Shown: positions 8,297 through 18,724, counted from the first letter of the stretch. The stretch is 64,000 nucleotides of DNA from an uncultured Lachnospiraceae bacterium (GCA_900316625.1 ONDO01000007.1:24028-88027); one strand, 5' to 3'. Notes: generated by a model from the letters alone, not told the origin. A program made the numbers and translations.

Positions 8297-9247
8297 ATGG
8301 CAGTAAGAGAAGAGTATTATTATGAGTCTTCGGATGATCAGAAGACCAGAATCCATGCAGTGAAGTGGACACCGGAAGATGGTAAGATCCGTGGTGTATT
8401 ACAGATCTGTCACGGAATGCAGGAATATATCGATCGTTATCAGGAATTCGCTGAATTCATGACCTCTCAGGGATTCGCTGTCGTAGGACATGATCATATC
8501 GGTCATGGACAGTCTGTGGCTTCTCGTGAGGAACTTGGTATCATGCACACGGATCATCCTGCTGAGACCATGGTAGAGGATATCTTCAAGAACTTCCTGA
8601 TCAACAGAGAGCAGTATGCGAATGTTCCTTACTTCATTCTGGGTCATTCCATGGGCTCCTATCTTCTTCGTATGCTTCTGGTTCTGAAGGCAGAAGAACT
8701 GAAGGGTGTGAATGGTGCCATTATTATGGGTACCGGTACAGAAGATGATGGAACCATCAAGGCTGGTCGCATGGTCGTTAACATGGTAGGTGGCTTAAGA
8801 GGCTGGGATCATAAGTCCAAGTTCATTGCCAACCTCATGTTCTCCAAGCCTTATAAGCAGTATGATGTCACTGGCGCACATCCTGAGAACAGCTGGCTGT
8901 CGAAGAATGTAGAGAATGTCAAAGCCTATTATGCAAATCCTCTGGATAACTATATGTTCTCTGTGAATGGATATCGTGTGCTTCTTACAGCCACTCTTTT
9001 CGATAACCAGGTAGAGAATATTGCAAAGATGAACAAGGATATGCCCATCCTCTTCGTATCCGGAGACGGAGATCCGGTCGGTAACCTTGGTGTTGGCGTG
9101 AGAGAAGCGTATGTTCGTTTCGTTAAGAGTGGCATCAAAGATGTCTCCATGCATCTCTTCCATGGAGATCGTCATGAGATCTTAAATGAGACCGATCGTG
9201 AGCAGGTTCGTGCCTACATCATGGACTGGGTAGAGAAGCATATCTAA
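8297..9247 (+). CDS. Alpha/beta hydrolase, lysophospholipase/monoacylglycerol lipase-like
   Basis: 316 residues without signal or membrane segment. LQICHGMQEYIDRY, then GHDHIGHGQS and the nucleophile GHSMGSYLLR are typical of the Hydrolase_4/PldB group. The acid is in FVSGDGDPVG and the histidine in GDRHEILNE, completing the triad. It probably releases fatty acid from lysophospholipid or monoacylglycerol, an inference from family only. It begins 10 nt after the chemoreceptor-like gene, with AAGGGGG as ribosome site. It converges on the membrane-protein gene on the opposite strand. Confidence 0.78.
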   Translation: MAVREEYYYESSDDQKTRIHAVKWTPEDGKIRGVLQICHGMQEYIDRYQEFAEFMTSQGFAVVGHDHIGHGQSVASREELGIMHTDHPAETMVEDIFKNFLINREQYANVPYFILGHSMGSYLLRMLLVLKAEELKGVNGAIIMGTGTEDDGTIKAGRMVVNMVGGLRGWDHKSKFIANLMFSKPYKQYDVTGAHPENSWLSKNVENVKAYYANPLDNYMFSVNGYRVLLTATLFDNQVENIAKMNKDMPILFVSGDGDPVGNLGVGVREAYVRFVKSGIKDVSMHLFHGDRHEILNETDREQVRAYIMDWVEKHI

Positions 9248-9279
9248 GAGAATAAGATCTAAGAGAAGCTTATCTAAGA

Positions 9280-10320
9280 CTACACCTTACGACTGAGGAA
9301 GGCCCATATTTTCCGAAGGAAGATGAGATCTCCCTGACGGGCTTCGATCCGGCGACGGTTCTCTTCGGAGAAACCGACGTAGATGTTGTGGTTGGCTTCG
9401 GACAGATAGTCCATAATACCGTCGATGTCCGTCTTGGTGTTCTTAGGACAACGGATGTAGCGGTGACGCTCTGCATTGATATAGAGCGTATATGAGATGC
9501 TGAAGTGGTGCCAGAGAATCTTATGCAGGGTAGAGTACTTGTAGATCCAAAGGATGCGGTCGATGGGAACCAGAGCGACACCATCCTTGGTGGTTTCGAT
9601 GAAGTAGTGCTCAGTGATGAACATATCCTCGGTTGCTAACTGGGGCAGGGTGGCGAGTTCATCTTCTGCTTCTTCGAGAATCTCCTTGGGATTACCATAG
9701 ACACTGAGTCTTCGGATCGGGCGGGAGAATTCCGGCTTTATGATACTGATCGTTGAGATGAGAATCGTTACGACTGCCAGGGCGATGGAAATGAGAAGGA
9801 AGAAACGTAAGAAATCCGTCATCAGGCCATTGGCGTCACTCTCACTTAGCATATATGGGCTGACTGCATCGCGGATCCCGGCATCGTTCCAGGTGAGGTC
9901 GTGGGCCAGGTTGGTAAGAAGCATGTCCATAGCTTTGGAATCCCGGATGATGCGGTAGTCACCGGAAAGGCTCTCGATATAGCTAAGACCCATCTGAGAG
10001 GATCTGGGGGAGAGCAGGACGATAAAGCACTTACCTCCACGCATGGTGTAGTAATAGTAGCCTGTGGTGTTACCCAGGAAGTTTCTGGTATAGCCGGTGA
10101 AGTAGAGCTCTCGAAGATCTGCAGTCACGTACTTGATATTCTGATTGTACATGTTCTCCGGATCTACATCAGAAGTCATCTGCATGGGATGCAGGAGGCT
10201 TAAAATGGGGAAAAAAAAGGATAAAACAACAAGCCCTGCAAGAAAAATTAGTGCAGAGTTCCTCTTTCGTTTATAATAAGCTTGTATGCTTGATTTAATA
10301 TGATTATCATTCGGTGTCAT
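9280..10320 (-). CDS. Two-helix membrane protein, unknown function
   Basis: 346 residues with membrane helices near residues 22-42 and 170-192. The roughly 125-residue segment between them probably lies outside the cell; the remaining C-terminal part is probably cytosolic. The C-terminal part (ITEHYFIETTKDGVALVPIDRILWIYKY) looks like a small beta-rich PH-like fold. I recall similar Lachnospiraceae proteins under a DUF6709 label, but I am not sure of this. No catalytic motif is visible. It is divergent from nadE, its start being about 50 nt from nadE. Confidence 0.6.
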   Translation of the reverse strand: MTPNDNHIKSSIQAYYKRKRNSALIFLAGLVVLSFFFPILSLLHPMQMTSDVDPENMYNQNIKYVTADLRELYFTGYTRNFLGNTTGYYYYTMRGGKCFIVLLSPRSSQMGLSYIESLSGDYRIIRDSKAMDMLLTNLAHDLTWNDAGIRDAVSPYMLSESDANGLMTDFLRFFLLISIALAVVTILISTISIIKPEFSRPIRRLSVYGNPKEILEEAEDELATLPQLATEDMFITEHYFIETTKDGVALVPIDRILWIYKYSTLHKILWHHFSISYTLYINAERHRYIRCPKNTKTDIDGIMDYLSEANHNIYVGFSEENRRRIEARQGDLIFLRKIWAFLSRKV

Positions 10321-10372
10321 AGCAATAAGTATAGACCCGATTGTGATTTGTTGTAAAGGAAAGAGGAAGGAT

Positions 10373-12277
10373 ATGAGGGACGGTTTTTTAAGAGTCAGTG
10401 CCGTAACACCACATATGGCAGTTGCCTATGTACCTGCGAATGGAGAAGAAATCCGTGCACGTATGTTAGAGGCTGTTCAGGACGGGGCGAAGGTAGTTGT
10501 CTTCCCGGAATTATGCCTTACGGGATATACCTGTCATGATCTCTTCTTCCAGCAGACACTTCTGTCAGCTGCAGAGGAAGAATTAAAGAAGTGTGCCCAC
10601 CTTACGGAAGAACTCGACGGCATCTTCTTCTTGGGACTTCCCTATCGTTATAAAGGAAAACTCTACAATGTCGCAGCAGCCATAAACCGTGGCAGAATTC
10701 TGGGCCTGGTTCCGAAGACCAATCTGCCCAACTACCATGAATTCTATGAGAGAAGACAGTTCACACCCGGTTTCCGTACTCCTGTGGAAGTGGAGATTGC
10801 CGGGCAGAAGACGAAAATGGGCACGGACCTTATCTTCAAGTGTGACTGTGTGAAGGAACTTCGCATCGGTGTAGAGATCTGTGAGGATCTCTGGGTTCCT
10901 GATCCGCCCAGTGTCCGCCATGCTATGGCTGGTGCCAATGTGATCGTTAACCTGTCTGCATCCAATGAGATTACCGGCAAGGCAGATTATAGAAGAAGCC
11001 TTGTAACCGGCCAGTCCGCAAGACTCTACTGTGCTTATATCTATGCATCTGCCGGCATCGGAGAATCCACCCAGGATCTGGTCTTCTCCGGACATGATCT
11101 GATCGCAGAAGCAGGACGTCTTCGCGTAGAGAATCCCAGATACAGAGAGGGCATCATCTCTTCGGAGATCGATCTTGCAGCCCTGACTGCTTATCGCAGT
11201 CAGATGTCTACCTTCGATATCGAAGAAGAGGAAGAGGAGATTCTCTTCACTCTGAGCGAGGAGGAGACAAGGCTTACTTCTCCGGTGGATCCGGCACCCT
11301 TTGTTCCCCATGATGAGAAGAAGCTGTCCCAGCGTTGTTCTGAGATTCTTGATATTCAGGCCTATGGTCTGAGAAAACGCCTGCAGCATACCTATTCCAA
11401 GAAGGCTGTGATTGGCATCTCCGGAGGACTGGATTCCACCCTGGCACTTCTGGTTACCGCAAGAGCCTTCGATCTTCTGAATCTGGACCGTAGCGGTATT
11501 ATCGCTGTTACCATGCCAGGCTTTGGCACGACAGACCGTACCTATCAGAATGCGCTCTCTATGATCCGCTCTCTGAAGGCCACACTGAAGGAGGTGTCCA
11601 TTGTTCCGGCGGTAAATCAGCACTTCTCAGACATCGGTCAGGATCCGGAAAAGCACGATGTAACCTATGAGAATTCCCAGGCTCGTGAGAGAACCCAGAT
11701 TCTTATGGATATTGCGAATAAGGAAGGCGGCATGGTCATCGGTACCGGAGACCTGTCAGAACTTGCCTTGGGCTGGGCAACTTATAATGGAGATCATATG
11801 TCCATGTATGCAGTGAATGCCTCTGTCCCTAAGACTCTGGTTCGCTTTCTGGTTCGCCATGTTGCAGAGGAAGCGGATGCGGATCTGAAGAAGGTGCTCC
11901 TCGATGTATTAGATACACCGGTAAGCCCGGAACTTCTGCCTCCTAAGGATGGTGTGATCAGTCAGATCACAGAGGATCTGGTTGGACCTTACGAATTGCA
12001 TGACTTCTTCCTTTACTATGTGATGCGATTTGGCTTTCGTCCCAGGAAGATCTACCGCCTGGCACAGAATGCCTTTGAAGGTGCTTATGACAGGGAGACG
12101 ATCCTGAAGTGGATGAAGATATTCTATCGTCGATTCTTCAGCCAGCAGTTTAAGAGAAGCTGCCTGCCGGATGGGCCAAAGGTTGGTTCCGTTGCTCTGT
12201 CTCCACGTGGTGACTGGCGTATGCCTAGTGATGCAGTTTCTTCCATCTGGCAGAGAGAAGTAGAGGAACTGTCCTAA
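10373..12277 (+). CDS. nadE: Glutamine-dependent NAD+ synthetase
   Basis: About 634 residues; makes NAD+ from deamido-NAD+, ATP and glutamine. An N-terminal nitrilase-like glutaminase carries Glu in FPELCLTGY, Lys in VPKTNLPNY and the nucleophile Cys in GVEICEDLW. The C-terminal synthetase carries the PP-loop [13 protein letters not shown] and [12 protein letters not shown]. Ammonia is thus channelled from glutamine. I choose the ATG at 10373 behind GAGGAAGG; a GTG at 10343 has no ribosome site. It stands alone between a divergent membrane-protein gene and a strong terminator. Confidence 0.93.
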   Translation: MRDGFLRVSAVTPHMAVAYVPANGEEIRARMLEAVQDGAKVVVFPELCLTGYTCHDLFFQQTLLSAAEEELKKCAHLTEELDGIFFLGLPYRYKGKLYNVAAAINRGRILGLVPKTNLPNYHEFYERRQFTPGFRTPVEVEIAGQKTKMGTDLIFKCDCVKELRIGVEICEDLWVPDPPSVRHAMAGANVIVNLSASNEITGKADYRRSLVTGQSARLYCAYIYASAGIGESTQDLVFSGHDLIAEAGRLRVENPRYREGIISSEIDLAALTAYRSQMSTFDIEEEEEEILFTLSEEETRLTSPVDPAPFVPHDEKKLSQRCSEILDIQAYGLRKRLQHTYSKKAVIGISGGLDSTLALLVTARAFDLLNLDRSGIIAVTMPGFGTTDRTYQNALSMIRSLKATLKEVSIVPAVNQHFSDIGQDPEKHDVTYENSQARERTQILMDIANKEGGMVIGTGDLSELALGWATYNGDHMSMYAVNASVPKTLVRFLVRHVAEEADADLKKVLLDVLDTPVSPELLPPKDGVISQITEDLVGPYELHDFFLYYVMRFGFRPRKIYRLAQNAFEGAYDRETILKWMKIFYRRFFSQQFKRSCLPDGPKVGSVALSPRGDWRMPSDAVSSIWQREVEELS

Positions 12278-12310
12278 ACAGGAAGTCTGATCGCTGTAAG
12301 GATGCGAAAA

Positions 12311-12344
12311 AGGTCTGTGAAGAACTTCTTCACAGACCTTTCTT
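12311..12344. terminator. Bidirectional terminator between nadE and the PAP2-like gene
   Basis: A 13-bp perfect stem, AGGTCTGTGAAGA (12311-12323) with TCTTCACAGACCT (12327-12339), has a 3-nt loop. TTCTTA follows on the + strand and TTTTTC on the - strand, so it can end both converging transcripts. Confidence 0.85.
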
Positions 12345-12374
12345 AGATTATGTTTTACATTTCCCGAAGGGGTA

Positions 12375-13121
12375 TTAGGCTTCGCTGGATAGATTCTTGG
12401 CCTCCGGCGTGGAACTTAAGCTGACATCGGAATCGAACTTCCTTGCAGTACGGAAGATCCAGCCGTTAGCAGGACCGTAGGTGATGATTCCAACCACAAG
12501 CTGCAGTGCGATACCAGCCATGAGGTCAATAATGGAATGTTGCTTGATGAAGAGGGTGGCGAGAAGGATCAGAATCATGAGGATGAAGGAATTCCTTCTG
12601 GCTCTCTTATGGGTACGGAAGAACTCGGTCTGGCACATTCCCCAATGCATGCCGATGGAATCATAGACATGAATGCTGGGCAGGACATTGGTCGGTGTAT
12701 CTGTCATGTAGAGGAAAGCAACCAGTCGGGTGAAGATATTGTCTCTTGGCATTACCGTGGGTCGGATCGCAATGGCGTTGGGCCAGACGTAGGATACGAT
12801 AATGAAGAGGGTCATGCCGATGGCAAGATTCAGTCCTAAGGGATAATAATATCTTCCGTCCTTTTTGAAGATGGTATAGGCGATGCCATAGGTCAGATAT
12901 CCAAACCATGCCAGGTAGGGAAGAACGAAGATTTCGATAAAGGGAATCTTATCATCCAGTGAAGTGTTCAGATAATGGAAATTCGAGTCTGTGATGCATT
13001 CTGCCATATGGAAGAAGTAGAGATAGATGGGAATGTAGAGGAGCGTCAAAAAGCGCCATTTATGTTCACGCATAAATTGAAATAAGTACCGAATCTTAGA
13101 CATTTTAAAATACGCTTTCAT
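12375..13121 (-). CDS. PAP2-like (inositolphosphotransferase-type) membrane phosphatase
   Basis: 248 residues with about six membrane helices. The PAP2 catalytic signature is in its variant form: PSIHVYDSIG replaces the usual PSGH block, and KQHSIIDLMAGI supplies the second histidine and the aspartate. This form is typical of the PAP2_3/Aur1-like branch, which transfers or removes phosphate on lipid head groups at the membrane. The substrate is not evident; an undecaprenyl- or phospholipid-phosphate role is inference. No clear ribosome site precedes the ATG at 13121, and an internal ATG six codons later is an alternative. It stands alone, convergent with nadE. Confidence 0.7.
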   Translation of the reverse strand: MKAYFKMSKIRYLFQFMREHKWRFLTLLYIPIYLYFFHMAECITDSNFHYLNTSLDDKIPFIEIFVLPYLAWFGYLTYGIAYTIFKKDGRYYYPLGLNLAIGMTLFIIVSYVWPNAIAIRPTVMPRDNIFTRLVAFLYMTDTPTNVLPSIHVYDSIGMHWGMCQTEFFRTHKRARRNSFILMILILLATLFIKQHSIIDLMAGIALQLVVGIITYGPANGWIFRTARKFDSDVSLSSTPEAKNLSSEA

Positions 13122-13290
13122 AACAAAATTGTGCCCCGAATACTTTAGCAGAGCATCTATGGAAAGTAAATGGAAAACATGGTATATTTCATTATATATT
13201 CTTTTTTGAATTTTGCTAGATTCTGTTCAATTGCAGGGGGACAGGTTAAGGCGAATGTATGGATTGCTTACATAATAGCAGGGGGCAATG

Positions 13291-15267
13291 ATGAAGAAAA
13301 AATATACCGTGGGTGTAATGATCGGCAATATTCATACAGATCATCCGGGACGACTCTTCCGTACCATCTATAATGAGATGGAGAAGGTTGAGGATACGGA
13401 AGTCCATTATTATATTGGTACGGAGGCCGACAGTTTCCTCCGCGAGATATCAACGGCGGATTCTGACTTCGATTACCAGTACTATACCCTCTATGACTAT
13501 TCCAGTTTTCTGAATCTGGATCTTCTCATTGTTGCTTATGGTTCCATTCATATCTATCACAGCAAGGCGAGCCATGAGGATTTTCTGTCCAGATTCCCTG
13601 ATATTCCCATCATCTTCCTAGAGGAACCATCCCAGGGAGAAGAGAATGTCTATTCGATGATTGCAGATAATTATGGCGGTATGACCAAGTGTATCGAGCA
13701 TCTGATTACGGTTCATGCTTATCAGAATATCGTCTTTCTGGCAGGCCCCGAAGGTAATACAGACGCGGAAGAACGCCTGGAGGCGTATCGGGATACCATG
13801 CAGGCTTATGGTCTCGAAGTGACGGAAGAGATGGTAGAGCATGGGGATTATTCGGAGAATGTGGATGCCCAGGTTGAGAGGCTCCTGGAGAACAATCCGG
13901 ATATCGAAGCGATTGCAAGTGCTAATGATGAGATGACAGTTGCAATCTATAGAGTGCTGAAGAAGCATGGTCTTAAGGTGGGCGTCGATGTTGCCGTGAC
14001 AGGCTTTGATAACATGGAGATGGCAAGCTATTGCAAGCCTGCCCTTACCACGGTATGGCAGAATACTGATGCCATGGGTAAGAAGTGCTGCCAGATGGCA
14101 AGACAGATTCTCGAGGGAGAAGAGTGTACTTCCGGGAAACTGCCTGTGGAACTGATTATCAGGGGTTCCTGCGGATGTGCTTATAACTCCAAGAATCTCG
14201 TGAATTACGGTACCATGAACTCTTTGCAGAGCAGAGATGTTATCGATGTTGTCTCCAGTCTGCAGCAGGTACAGCATCAGTCCTGGGTTGCACCTCTTTT
14301 TGCAAGAACTCTGATACAATCCACGGGCAGCCGTAAGGAATTCTTCCATCAGGTGGGAAATCAGCTCAAGCAGCTTGGAACCCGTTCTTCTTATCTCTTC
14401 TTACTGAAGAAACCGAGGGAAGTGGAGAAGGATTCTCCTCTGCGAGCACCGCGGGGGCTATATCTTGTCATGTCTCAGATAGGAAGTAAGATCGAAACCT
14501 ATGAAGGCCATAAGGCGAAGAAGGTTTCCAGAGGCGGATTCGATCTGCTTTCGGGACAGGATGAGAATGCAAGACAGTATGTCTCTTTCCTTCTCTTTGA
14601 TGGTAAGGTTCAGTATGGTGTTCTGAAACTCGAGATTCGGGCAGAAGATGCATCCATCTATTACATGGTTGCCCTTCAGCTCGGAATCGCGATTCGATTC
14701 CTGGAGATGTCCGAGATACAGGAAGAGTATCGTTATGAACTCCAGAAGCAGAATGATCAGCTGGAATTCGCTGCAACCCATGATGTTCTGACCGGAATCC
14801 TCAATCGTCAGGGTGTCTTCCATGAGCTCGAATCCTTTGTGCGTCTACATCGCAAGGATAAGATGATAATCTTCATGGCAGATCTGGACCATCTGAAACA
14901 GATCAATGATACTTTTGGCCATAGCGGTGGTGATCAGGCCCTTCTCCAGGTGGCAAAGACGCTGACAGAGAAGCTTGGTAAGAAGGCAGTTGTAGGAAGA
15001 TTCGGTGGTGACGAATTCGCAGGAATTCTAGTCTCTAGTGGTAAGGATGCAATGCAAAAACTAGAGGATAGTATTCATGGCTCCTGTGAAGAGTTCAATG
15101 ATATCAGTGAGCTGCCCTTCTATGTGAACATCTCCCTGGGTTGTGTGGAATTCGAATTCAATGAGAATGTAGATTTTCAGGAACTCTTAAAAGAAGCAGA
15201 TGACAAGCTCTATGAAGCCAAGAAGAAGAGGAGAGCATCTGTGATCCGTGGAGAGATGAATGGATGA
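13291..15267 (+). CDS. Soluble LacI-type sensor fused to a GGDEF diguanylate cyclase
   Basis: About 658 residues. Residues 1-300 resemble the sugar-binding core of LacI/GalR regulators (VGVMIGNIHTDHPGR, then VTGFDNMEMASYCKPALTTV) but without a DNA-binding headpiece. A middle region of about 170 residues may be GAF-like. A GGDEF domain lies at about 490-650: THDVLTGILNRQG, ADLDHLKQINDTFGHSGGD and the active loop GRFGGDEF. There is no membrane helix, and no RxxD inhibitory site five residues before GGDEF. It would make cyclic di-GMP in response to a cytosolic small ligand. GGGGG lies 5 nt before the ATG at 13291 and 2 nt before one at 13288. Confidence 0.83.
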   Translation: MKKKYTVGVMIGNIHTDHPGRLFRTIYNEMEKVEDTEVHYYIGTEADSFLREISTADSDFDYQYYTLYDYSSFLNLDLLIVAYGSIHIYHSKASHEDFLSRFPDIPIIFLEEPSQGEENVYSMIADNYGGMTKCIEHLITVHAYQNIVFLAGPEGNTDAEERLEAYRDTMQAYGLEVTEEMVEHGDYSENVDAQVERLLENNPDIEAIASANDEMTVAIYRVLKKHGLKVGVDVAVTGFDNMEMASYCKPALTTVWQNTDAMGKKCCQMARQILEGEECTSGKLPVELIIRGSCGCAYNSKNLVNYGTMNSLQSRDVIDVVSSLQQVQHQSWVAPLFARTLIQSTGSRKEFFHQVGNQLKQLGTRSSYLFLLKKPREVEKDSPLRAPRGLYLVMSQIGSKIETYEGHKAKKVSRGGFDLLSGQDENARQYVSFLLFDGKVQYGVLKLEIRAEDASIYYMVALQLGIAIRFLEMSEIQEEYRYELQKQNDQLEFAATHDVLTGILNRQGVFHELESFVRLHRKDKMIIFMADLDHLKQINDTFGHSGGDQALLQVAKTLTEKLGKKAVVGRFGGDEFAGILVSSGKDAMQKLEDSIHGSCEEFNDISELPFYVNISLGCVEFEFNENVDFQELLKEADDKLYEAKKKRRASVIRGEMNG

Positions 15268-15274
15268 ATCTCGA

Positions 15275-15302
15275 TTGACAAGCATCAGTTCTTCTTTATA
15301 AT
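15275..15302 (+). promoter_or_regulatory. Promoter of the L,D-transpeptidase gene
   Basis: TTGACA (15275-15280), 16 nt, TATAAT (15297-15302). Both hexamers are perfect. The transcript would start about 55 nt before the gene. Confidence 0.8.
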
Positions 15303-15362
15303 AAGAAAGAATATGTAAATGGGGATTGGGGGGAAAGCAAGACACGCAGGAGGTGTCACTAA

Positions 15363-17000
15363 ATGAAGCTTTTTCGTAATAAAAAGACGGCAATACCTGT
15401 CGCTATTCTCATGGTAATCCTGTTGGCTTACTTGGCTGTTTCAATCTATTTCAAGAGTCATTTCTATTTCCGAAGCATGGTAAATGGAGTGGAAGCTTCC
15501 GGTCAGTCTGCGGCTACAGTAATGCAGGAACTGAAGGATAAAGAGAGAGAGTATTCCCTTACCATCACAGATGCGGATGGAAATGAAACTCTTGTGCTTC
15601 CGGATGATGTAAAACTCGATGTTCAGGACGCGAAGGCAGATCTCGACAAATTGATCGCTTCCCAGAGTGGTTTTGGATGGGTGGGGGCCCTTATAAAACC
15701 GGTTTCTTATGAGAGCAAGCTTCTTGTCTCTTATGATGAAGGCGCGCTTTTACAGGTGATGAGCAAACTTCCGGCAGTAACGAATACGGATATCACTCCG
15801 ACAAAAGATGCTAAGCTCGTATATGATGATCATGGCGCTAAGGTGGAACCTGAAGTCTATGGCAACGAAGTAGACTTAAAGGCACTGAAGAAGAACATGG
15901 GTGAGGCAATCACAAATATGACTCCGCGCCTTGATCTTACTGAGAGCAAGTCCTATGTTCAGCCTACTGTCTTCTCTGATGATGAAGCTTTAAATAAGAG
16001 TGTGGATGCTCTGAACGAGCAGATCTCCATGAATCTGACTTACGATATCGATGGTGATAAGGAAGTTGTCTCCAAGGAGACCATGGCTTCCTGGCTCAAG
16101 ACCGATAAGAAGGGCAATCTCTCCTATGATGAGGATGCAATCCGCAAATTCGTCTCTGAGATGGCAGAGAAGTACAATTCGGTAGGTAAGCCCATGACCA
16201 TTCACTCCGTGACCGGAAGTGATATCGAAGTTGGCGGCGGCTCTTATGGCTATAAGATCGATCAGGATGGCGAAGTAGAACAGTTGATGGAAGACCTCAA
16301 GGCCAAGAAGGATGTCTGCCGTGATTTCGTATATTCTCAGACGGCTTATGGCGGACGTAAGGGCCCTGGTAATCTCTACATCGAGGTTAACCGTACCGGT
16401 CAGCACTTCTGGGTCATCAAGAACGGCGAAGTTGTTCTGGAATCTCCGGTTGTTACCGGTAATCCGAATACCGGACATCAGACCCATTGCGGTACCTGGT
16501 ATATCCAGTTCAAGAAGTCTCCCTGTGTATTAAATGGTGTGAACGACGATGGCACTGAGTACCATACCAAGGTTTCTTATTGGATGCACTTCTTCAATGG
16601 AGAAGGCTTCCATGATGCAACCTGGCAGCCTAGCTTCGGTGGTAACTTCTACCTGACCCGTGGCTCCCATGGTTGTGTAAACCTGCCTCTTAGCGTCGCA
16701 GGTAAGCTCTATGACATTGTTGAACCGGGTGTTCCTGTATTCATTTACGACCTGCCCGGAACCGAAGATACTACCTACGATCCTCAGACTGCACAGGCTA
16801 TGATCGCTGCAATTGATCAGAATGCTCCTTATTTCGCAGCTCTGACCCCTGAGTCTTCTACCATGATGGCCCAGCTCTGGAGCCAGTGGAATGCACTGAC
16901 ACCCAACGCTCAGGGAATGGTAACCAATGCGCAGGCTCTGATTGATGCGCATAATGCAATGAATGCAATTCGTGCGGCAAATGGTATTCCGACGGATTGA
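15363..17000 (+). CDS. L,D-transpeptidase with peptidoglycan-binding domain
   Basis: 545 residues. An N-terminal membrane anchor (about 9-29) is followed by an extracellular region of about 300 residues resembling the PG-binding_4 repeats of YkuD-type proteins. The YkuD catalytic domain lies near 335-460 and has the signature SHGCVNLP with the active Cys. A low-complexity Ala/Gln-rich tail follows. Such enzymes make 3-3 cross-links in peptidoglycan or attach proteins to it. The promoter is strong and the gene appears to be a single-gene unit. hisC follows after 84 nt. Confidence 0.88.
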   Translation: MKLFRNKKTAIPVAILMVILLAYLAVSIYFKSHFYFRSMVNGVEASGQSAATVMQELKDKEREYSLTITDADGNETLVLPDDVKLDVQDAKADLDKLIASQSGFGWVGALIKPVSYESKLLVSYDEGALLQVMSKLPAVTNTDITPTKDAKLVYDDHGAKVEPEVYGNEVDLKALKKNMGEAITNMTPRLDLTESKSYVQPTVFSDDEALNKSVDALNEQISMNLTYDIDGDKEVVSKETMASWLKTDKKGNLSYDEDAIRKFVSEMAEKYNSVGKPMTIHSVTGSDIEVGGGSYGYKIDQDGEVEQLMEDLKAKKDVCRDFVYSQTAYGGRKGPGNLYIEVNRTGQHFWVIKNGEVVLESPVVTGNPNTGHQTHCGTWYIQFKKSPCVLNGVNDDGTEYHTKVSYWMHFFNGEGFHDATWQPSFGGNFYLTRGSHGCVNLPLSVAGKLYDIVEPGVPVFIYDLPGTEDTTYDPQTAQAMIAAIDQNAPYFAALTPESSTMMAQLWSQWNALTPNAQGMVTNAQALIDAHNAMNAIRAANGIPTD

Positions 17001-17084
17001 TCATAAGTAAGAGAAGTGGCATGCCTTTCTGCTCTTAAGCGGGAAGGCATTGCTTAAAACAGGGAAAAGAAAAAGGAAAAAGAA

Positions 17085-18158
17085 ATGGGAAACTGGGAAG
17101 AAAACATAAGACGGGTGACACCCTATGTCCCCGGAGAACAGCCGAAACGTAAGGACATTATCAAATTAAATACCAACGAGAATCCCTATCCTCCTGCACC
17201 GGGAGTAGAAGAGGCTCTCCGTTCTTTTGACGTGAAGGAACTGCGTAAGTATCCGGATCCGAAGATCACGGAACTTGCAGATGCCATTGCATCTTATTAT
17301 GAGATTGCACCGGAGAAGGTATTCGTAGGAATTGGTTCTGATGATGTTCTGGCAATGAGCTTCCTGACTTTCTTCAATTCGAAGAAGCCCATTCTCTTCC
17401 CGGATATCACATATTCCTTCTATGACGTCTGGGCGGATGAATTCCGGATTCCTTATGAGACCATTCCACTTACGGATGATTTCCATGTGAATATCGCGGA
17501 TTATCAGAAGGAGTGTGGCGGAATCGTTCTTCCCAATCCCAATGCGCCCACAGGTGTGACAGAGGGAAGAGATGCATACGAGCAGCTGGTGAAGGATCAT
17601 CCGGACTGTATTGTGATCATCGATGAAGCCTATGTTGATTTCGGCGCAGATTCCATGCTGCCTCTGATTGATAAGTATGATAACCTTCTCGTGGTGCAGA
17701 CCTTCTCGAAGAGCCGCGCCATGGCAGGAAGCCGCATCGGTTTTGCCATGGGTAACCCCAAGCTGATCTCTTATCTGTCGGATGTGAAGTATTCCTTTAA
17801 TTCCTATACCATGGATGCCATCACCATTCGCCTGGGAGCAGCAGCCATTTCGGATAAGGCATATTTCGAGGAAGGGCTTCGCAAACTTATGGCAACCCGA
17901 GAGTGGACGAAGAAGGAATTACGTCGGCTTGGCTTTACATTTGGCGATTCGAAGACCAACTTCATCTTCGCAAAACATGAGAAGATCAGTGCCAAGGAAC
18001 TCTTCATGGACCTGAGGGAAGAGGGTATCTTCGTACGTTACTTCGAGAAACCCAGAATCAGCGACTATCTTCGTATTACAATTGGTACGGATGAAGAGAT
18101 GAAGCGTTTCATCGAATTCACGGAAGGCTGGCTTATGAAGAAGGGTTGTCTCTCGTAA
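17085..18158 (+). CDS. hisC: Histidinol-phosphate aminotransferase
   Basis: 357 residues, fold-type I PLP enzyme that converts imidazole-acetol phosphate to histidinol phosphate in histidine synthesis. The N-terminal IIKLNTNENPYPP signature, PNAPTG, DEAYVDFG and the PLP-lysine motif FSKSRAMAGSRIGF are present. The Arg in DYLRITIG near the C-terminus binds the substrate carboxylate. No other his gene is nearby, so a broader aromatic aminotransferase role is possible but the motifs favour HisC. The exporter gene follows after 51 nt. Confidence 0.88.
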   Translation: MGNWEENIRRVTPYVPGEQPKRKDIIKLNTNENPYPPAPGVEEALRSFDVKELRKYPDPKITELADAIASYYEIAPEKVFVGIGSDDVLAMSFLTFFNSKKPILFPDITYSFYDVWADEFRIPYETIPLTDDFHVNIADYQKECGGIVLPNPNAPTGVTEGRDAYEQLVKDHPDCIVIIDEAYVDFGADSMLPLIDKYDNLLVVQTFSKSRAMAGSRIGFAMGNPKLISYLSDVKYSFNSYTMDAITIRLGAAAISDKAYFEEGLRKLMATREWTKKELRRLGFTFGDSKTNFIFAKHEKISAKELFMDLREEGIFVRYFEKPRISDYLRITIGTDEEMKRFIEFTEGWLMKKGCLS

Positions 18159-18209
18159 GAAGGAAAGCGTACAGCACTGAGAGATCAAAAGAATTGGTTA
18201 GGAGTTTTT

Positions 18210-18710
18210 ATGGACGTTATTGTACAGTGGTTTGCAAATGGTATTGGACAGTATGTTCCCGCAGAGCTGGTGGTATTCATCATCTCCCTTATGCCGCTCT
18301 TAGAGTGCAGAGGTGGTCTGATTGCTGCATCGCTCCTGCAGGTTCCTCTGCTTCGTGCGATTCCTATCTGCGTCATTGGTAATATCATTCCCATACCCTT
18401 TATTCTGCTCTTCATTAAGAAAATCTTCCACTGGATGCGTAGGTTCAAGATCTTCCGTCCCCTGGTAGATAAGTTGGAGGCACGCGCCATGAAGAAGTCC
18501 GGATCTGTATCGAATGCAGAATTCATGGGTCTGCTTCTCTTTGTCGGAGTTCCTCTTCCTGGAACCGGCGCATGGATGGGCTCTCTGGTTGCAGCTCTTC
18601 TGGAGATGGATACAAAGAAGGCGGTTGTTGCAGAGCTTCTGGGCGTCGCAATGGCAACCACCATTATCTCCATCCTCTTCTATGGACTGCTGGGCGCAGT
18701 CATGCACTAA
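18210..18710 (+). CDS. Small multidrug-export family membrane protein (COG2426)
   Basis: 166 residues with four or five membrane helices. ISLMPLLECRGGLIAA and LLFVGVPLPGTGAWMGSLVAALL are typical of the Sm_multidrug_ex (COG2426) family. The family name rests on weak evidence, so transport of drugs should not be assumed. The ribosome site TTAGGAG is 6 nt before the ATG. It is probably co-transcribed with hisC and with the small cysteine protein that follows 14 nt later. Confidence 0.75.
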   Translation: MDVIVQWFANGIGQYVPAELVVFIISLMPLLECRGGLIAASLLQVPLLRAIPICVIGNIIPIPFILLFIKKIFHWMRRFKIFRPLVDKLEARAMKKSGSVSNAEFMGLLLFVGVPLPGTGAWMGSLVAALLEMDTKKAVVAELLGVAMATTIISILFYGLLGAVMH

Positions 18711-18724
18711 GAGAGGTGAGCATC

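Noticed and set aside
10583-11623. 346-codon - strand frame opposite nadE
   Set aside because: nadE motifs are unambiguous on the + strand.
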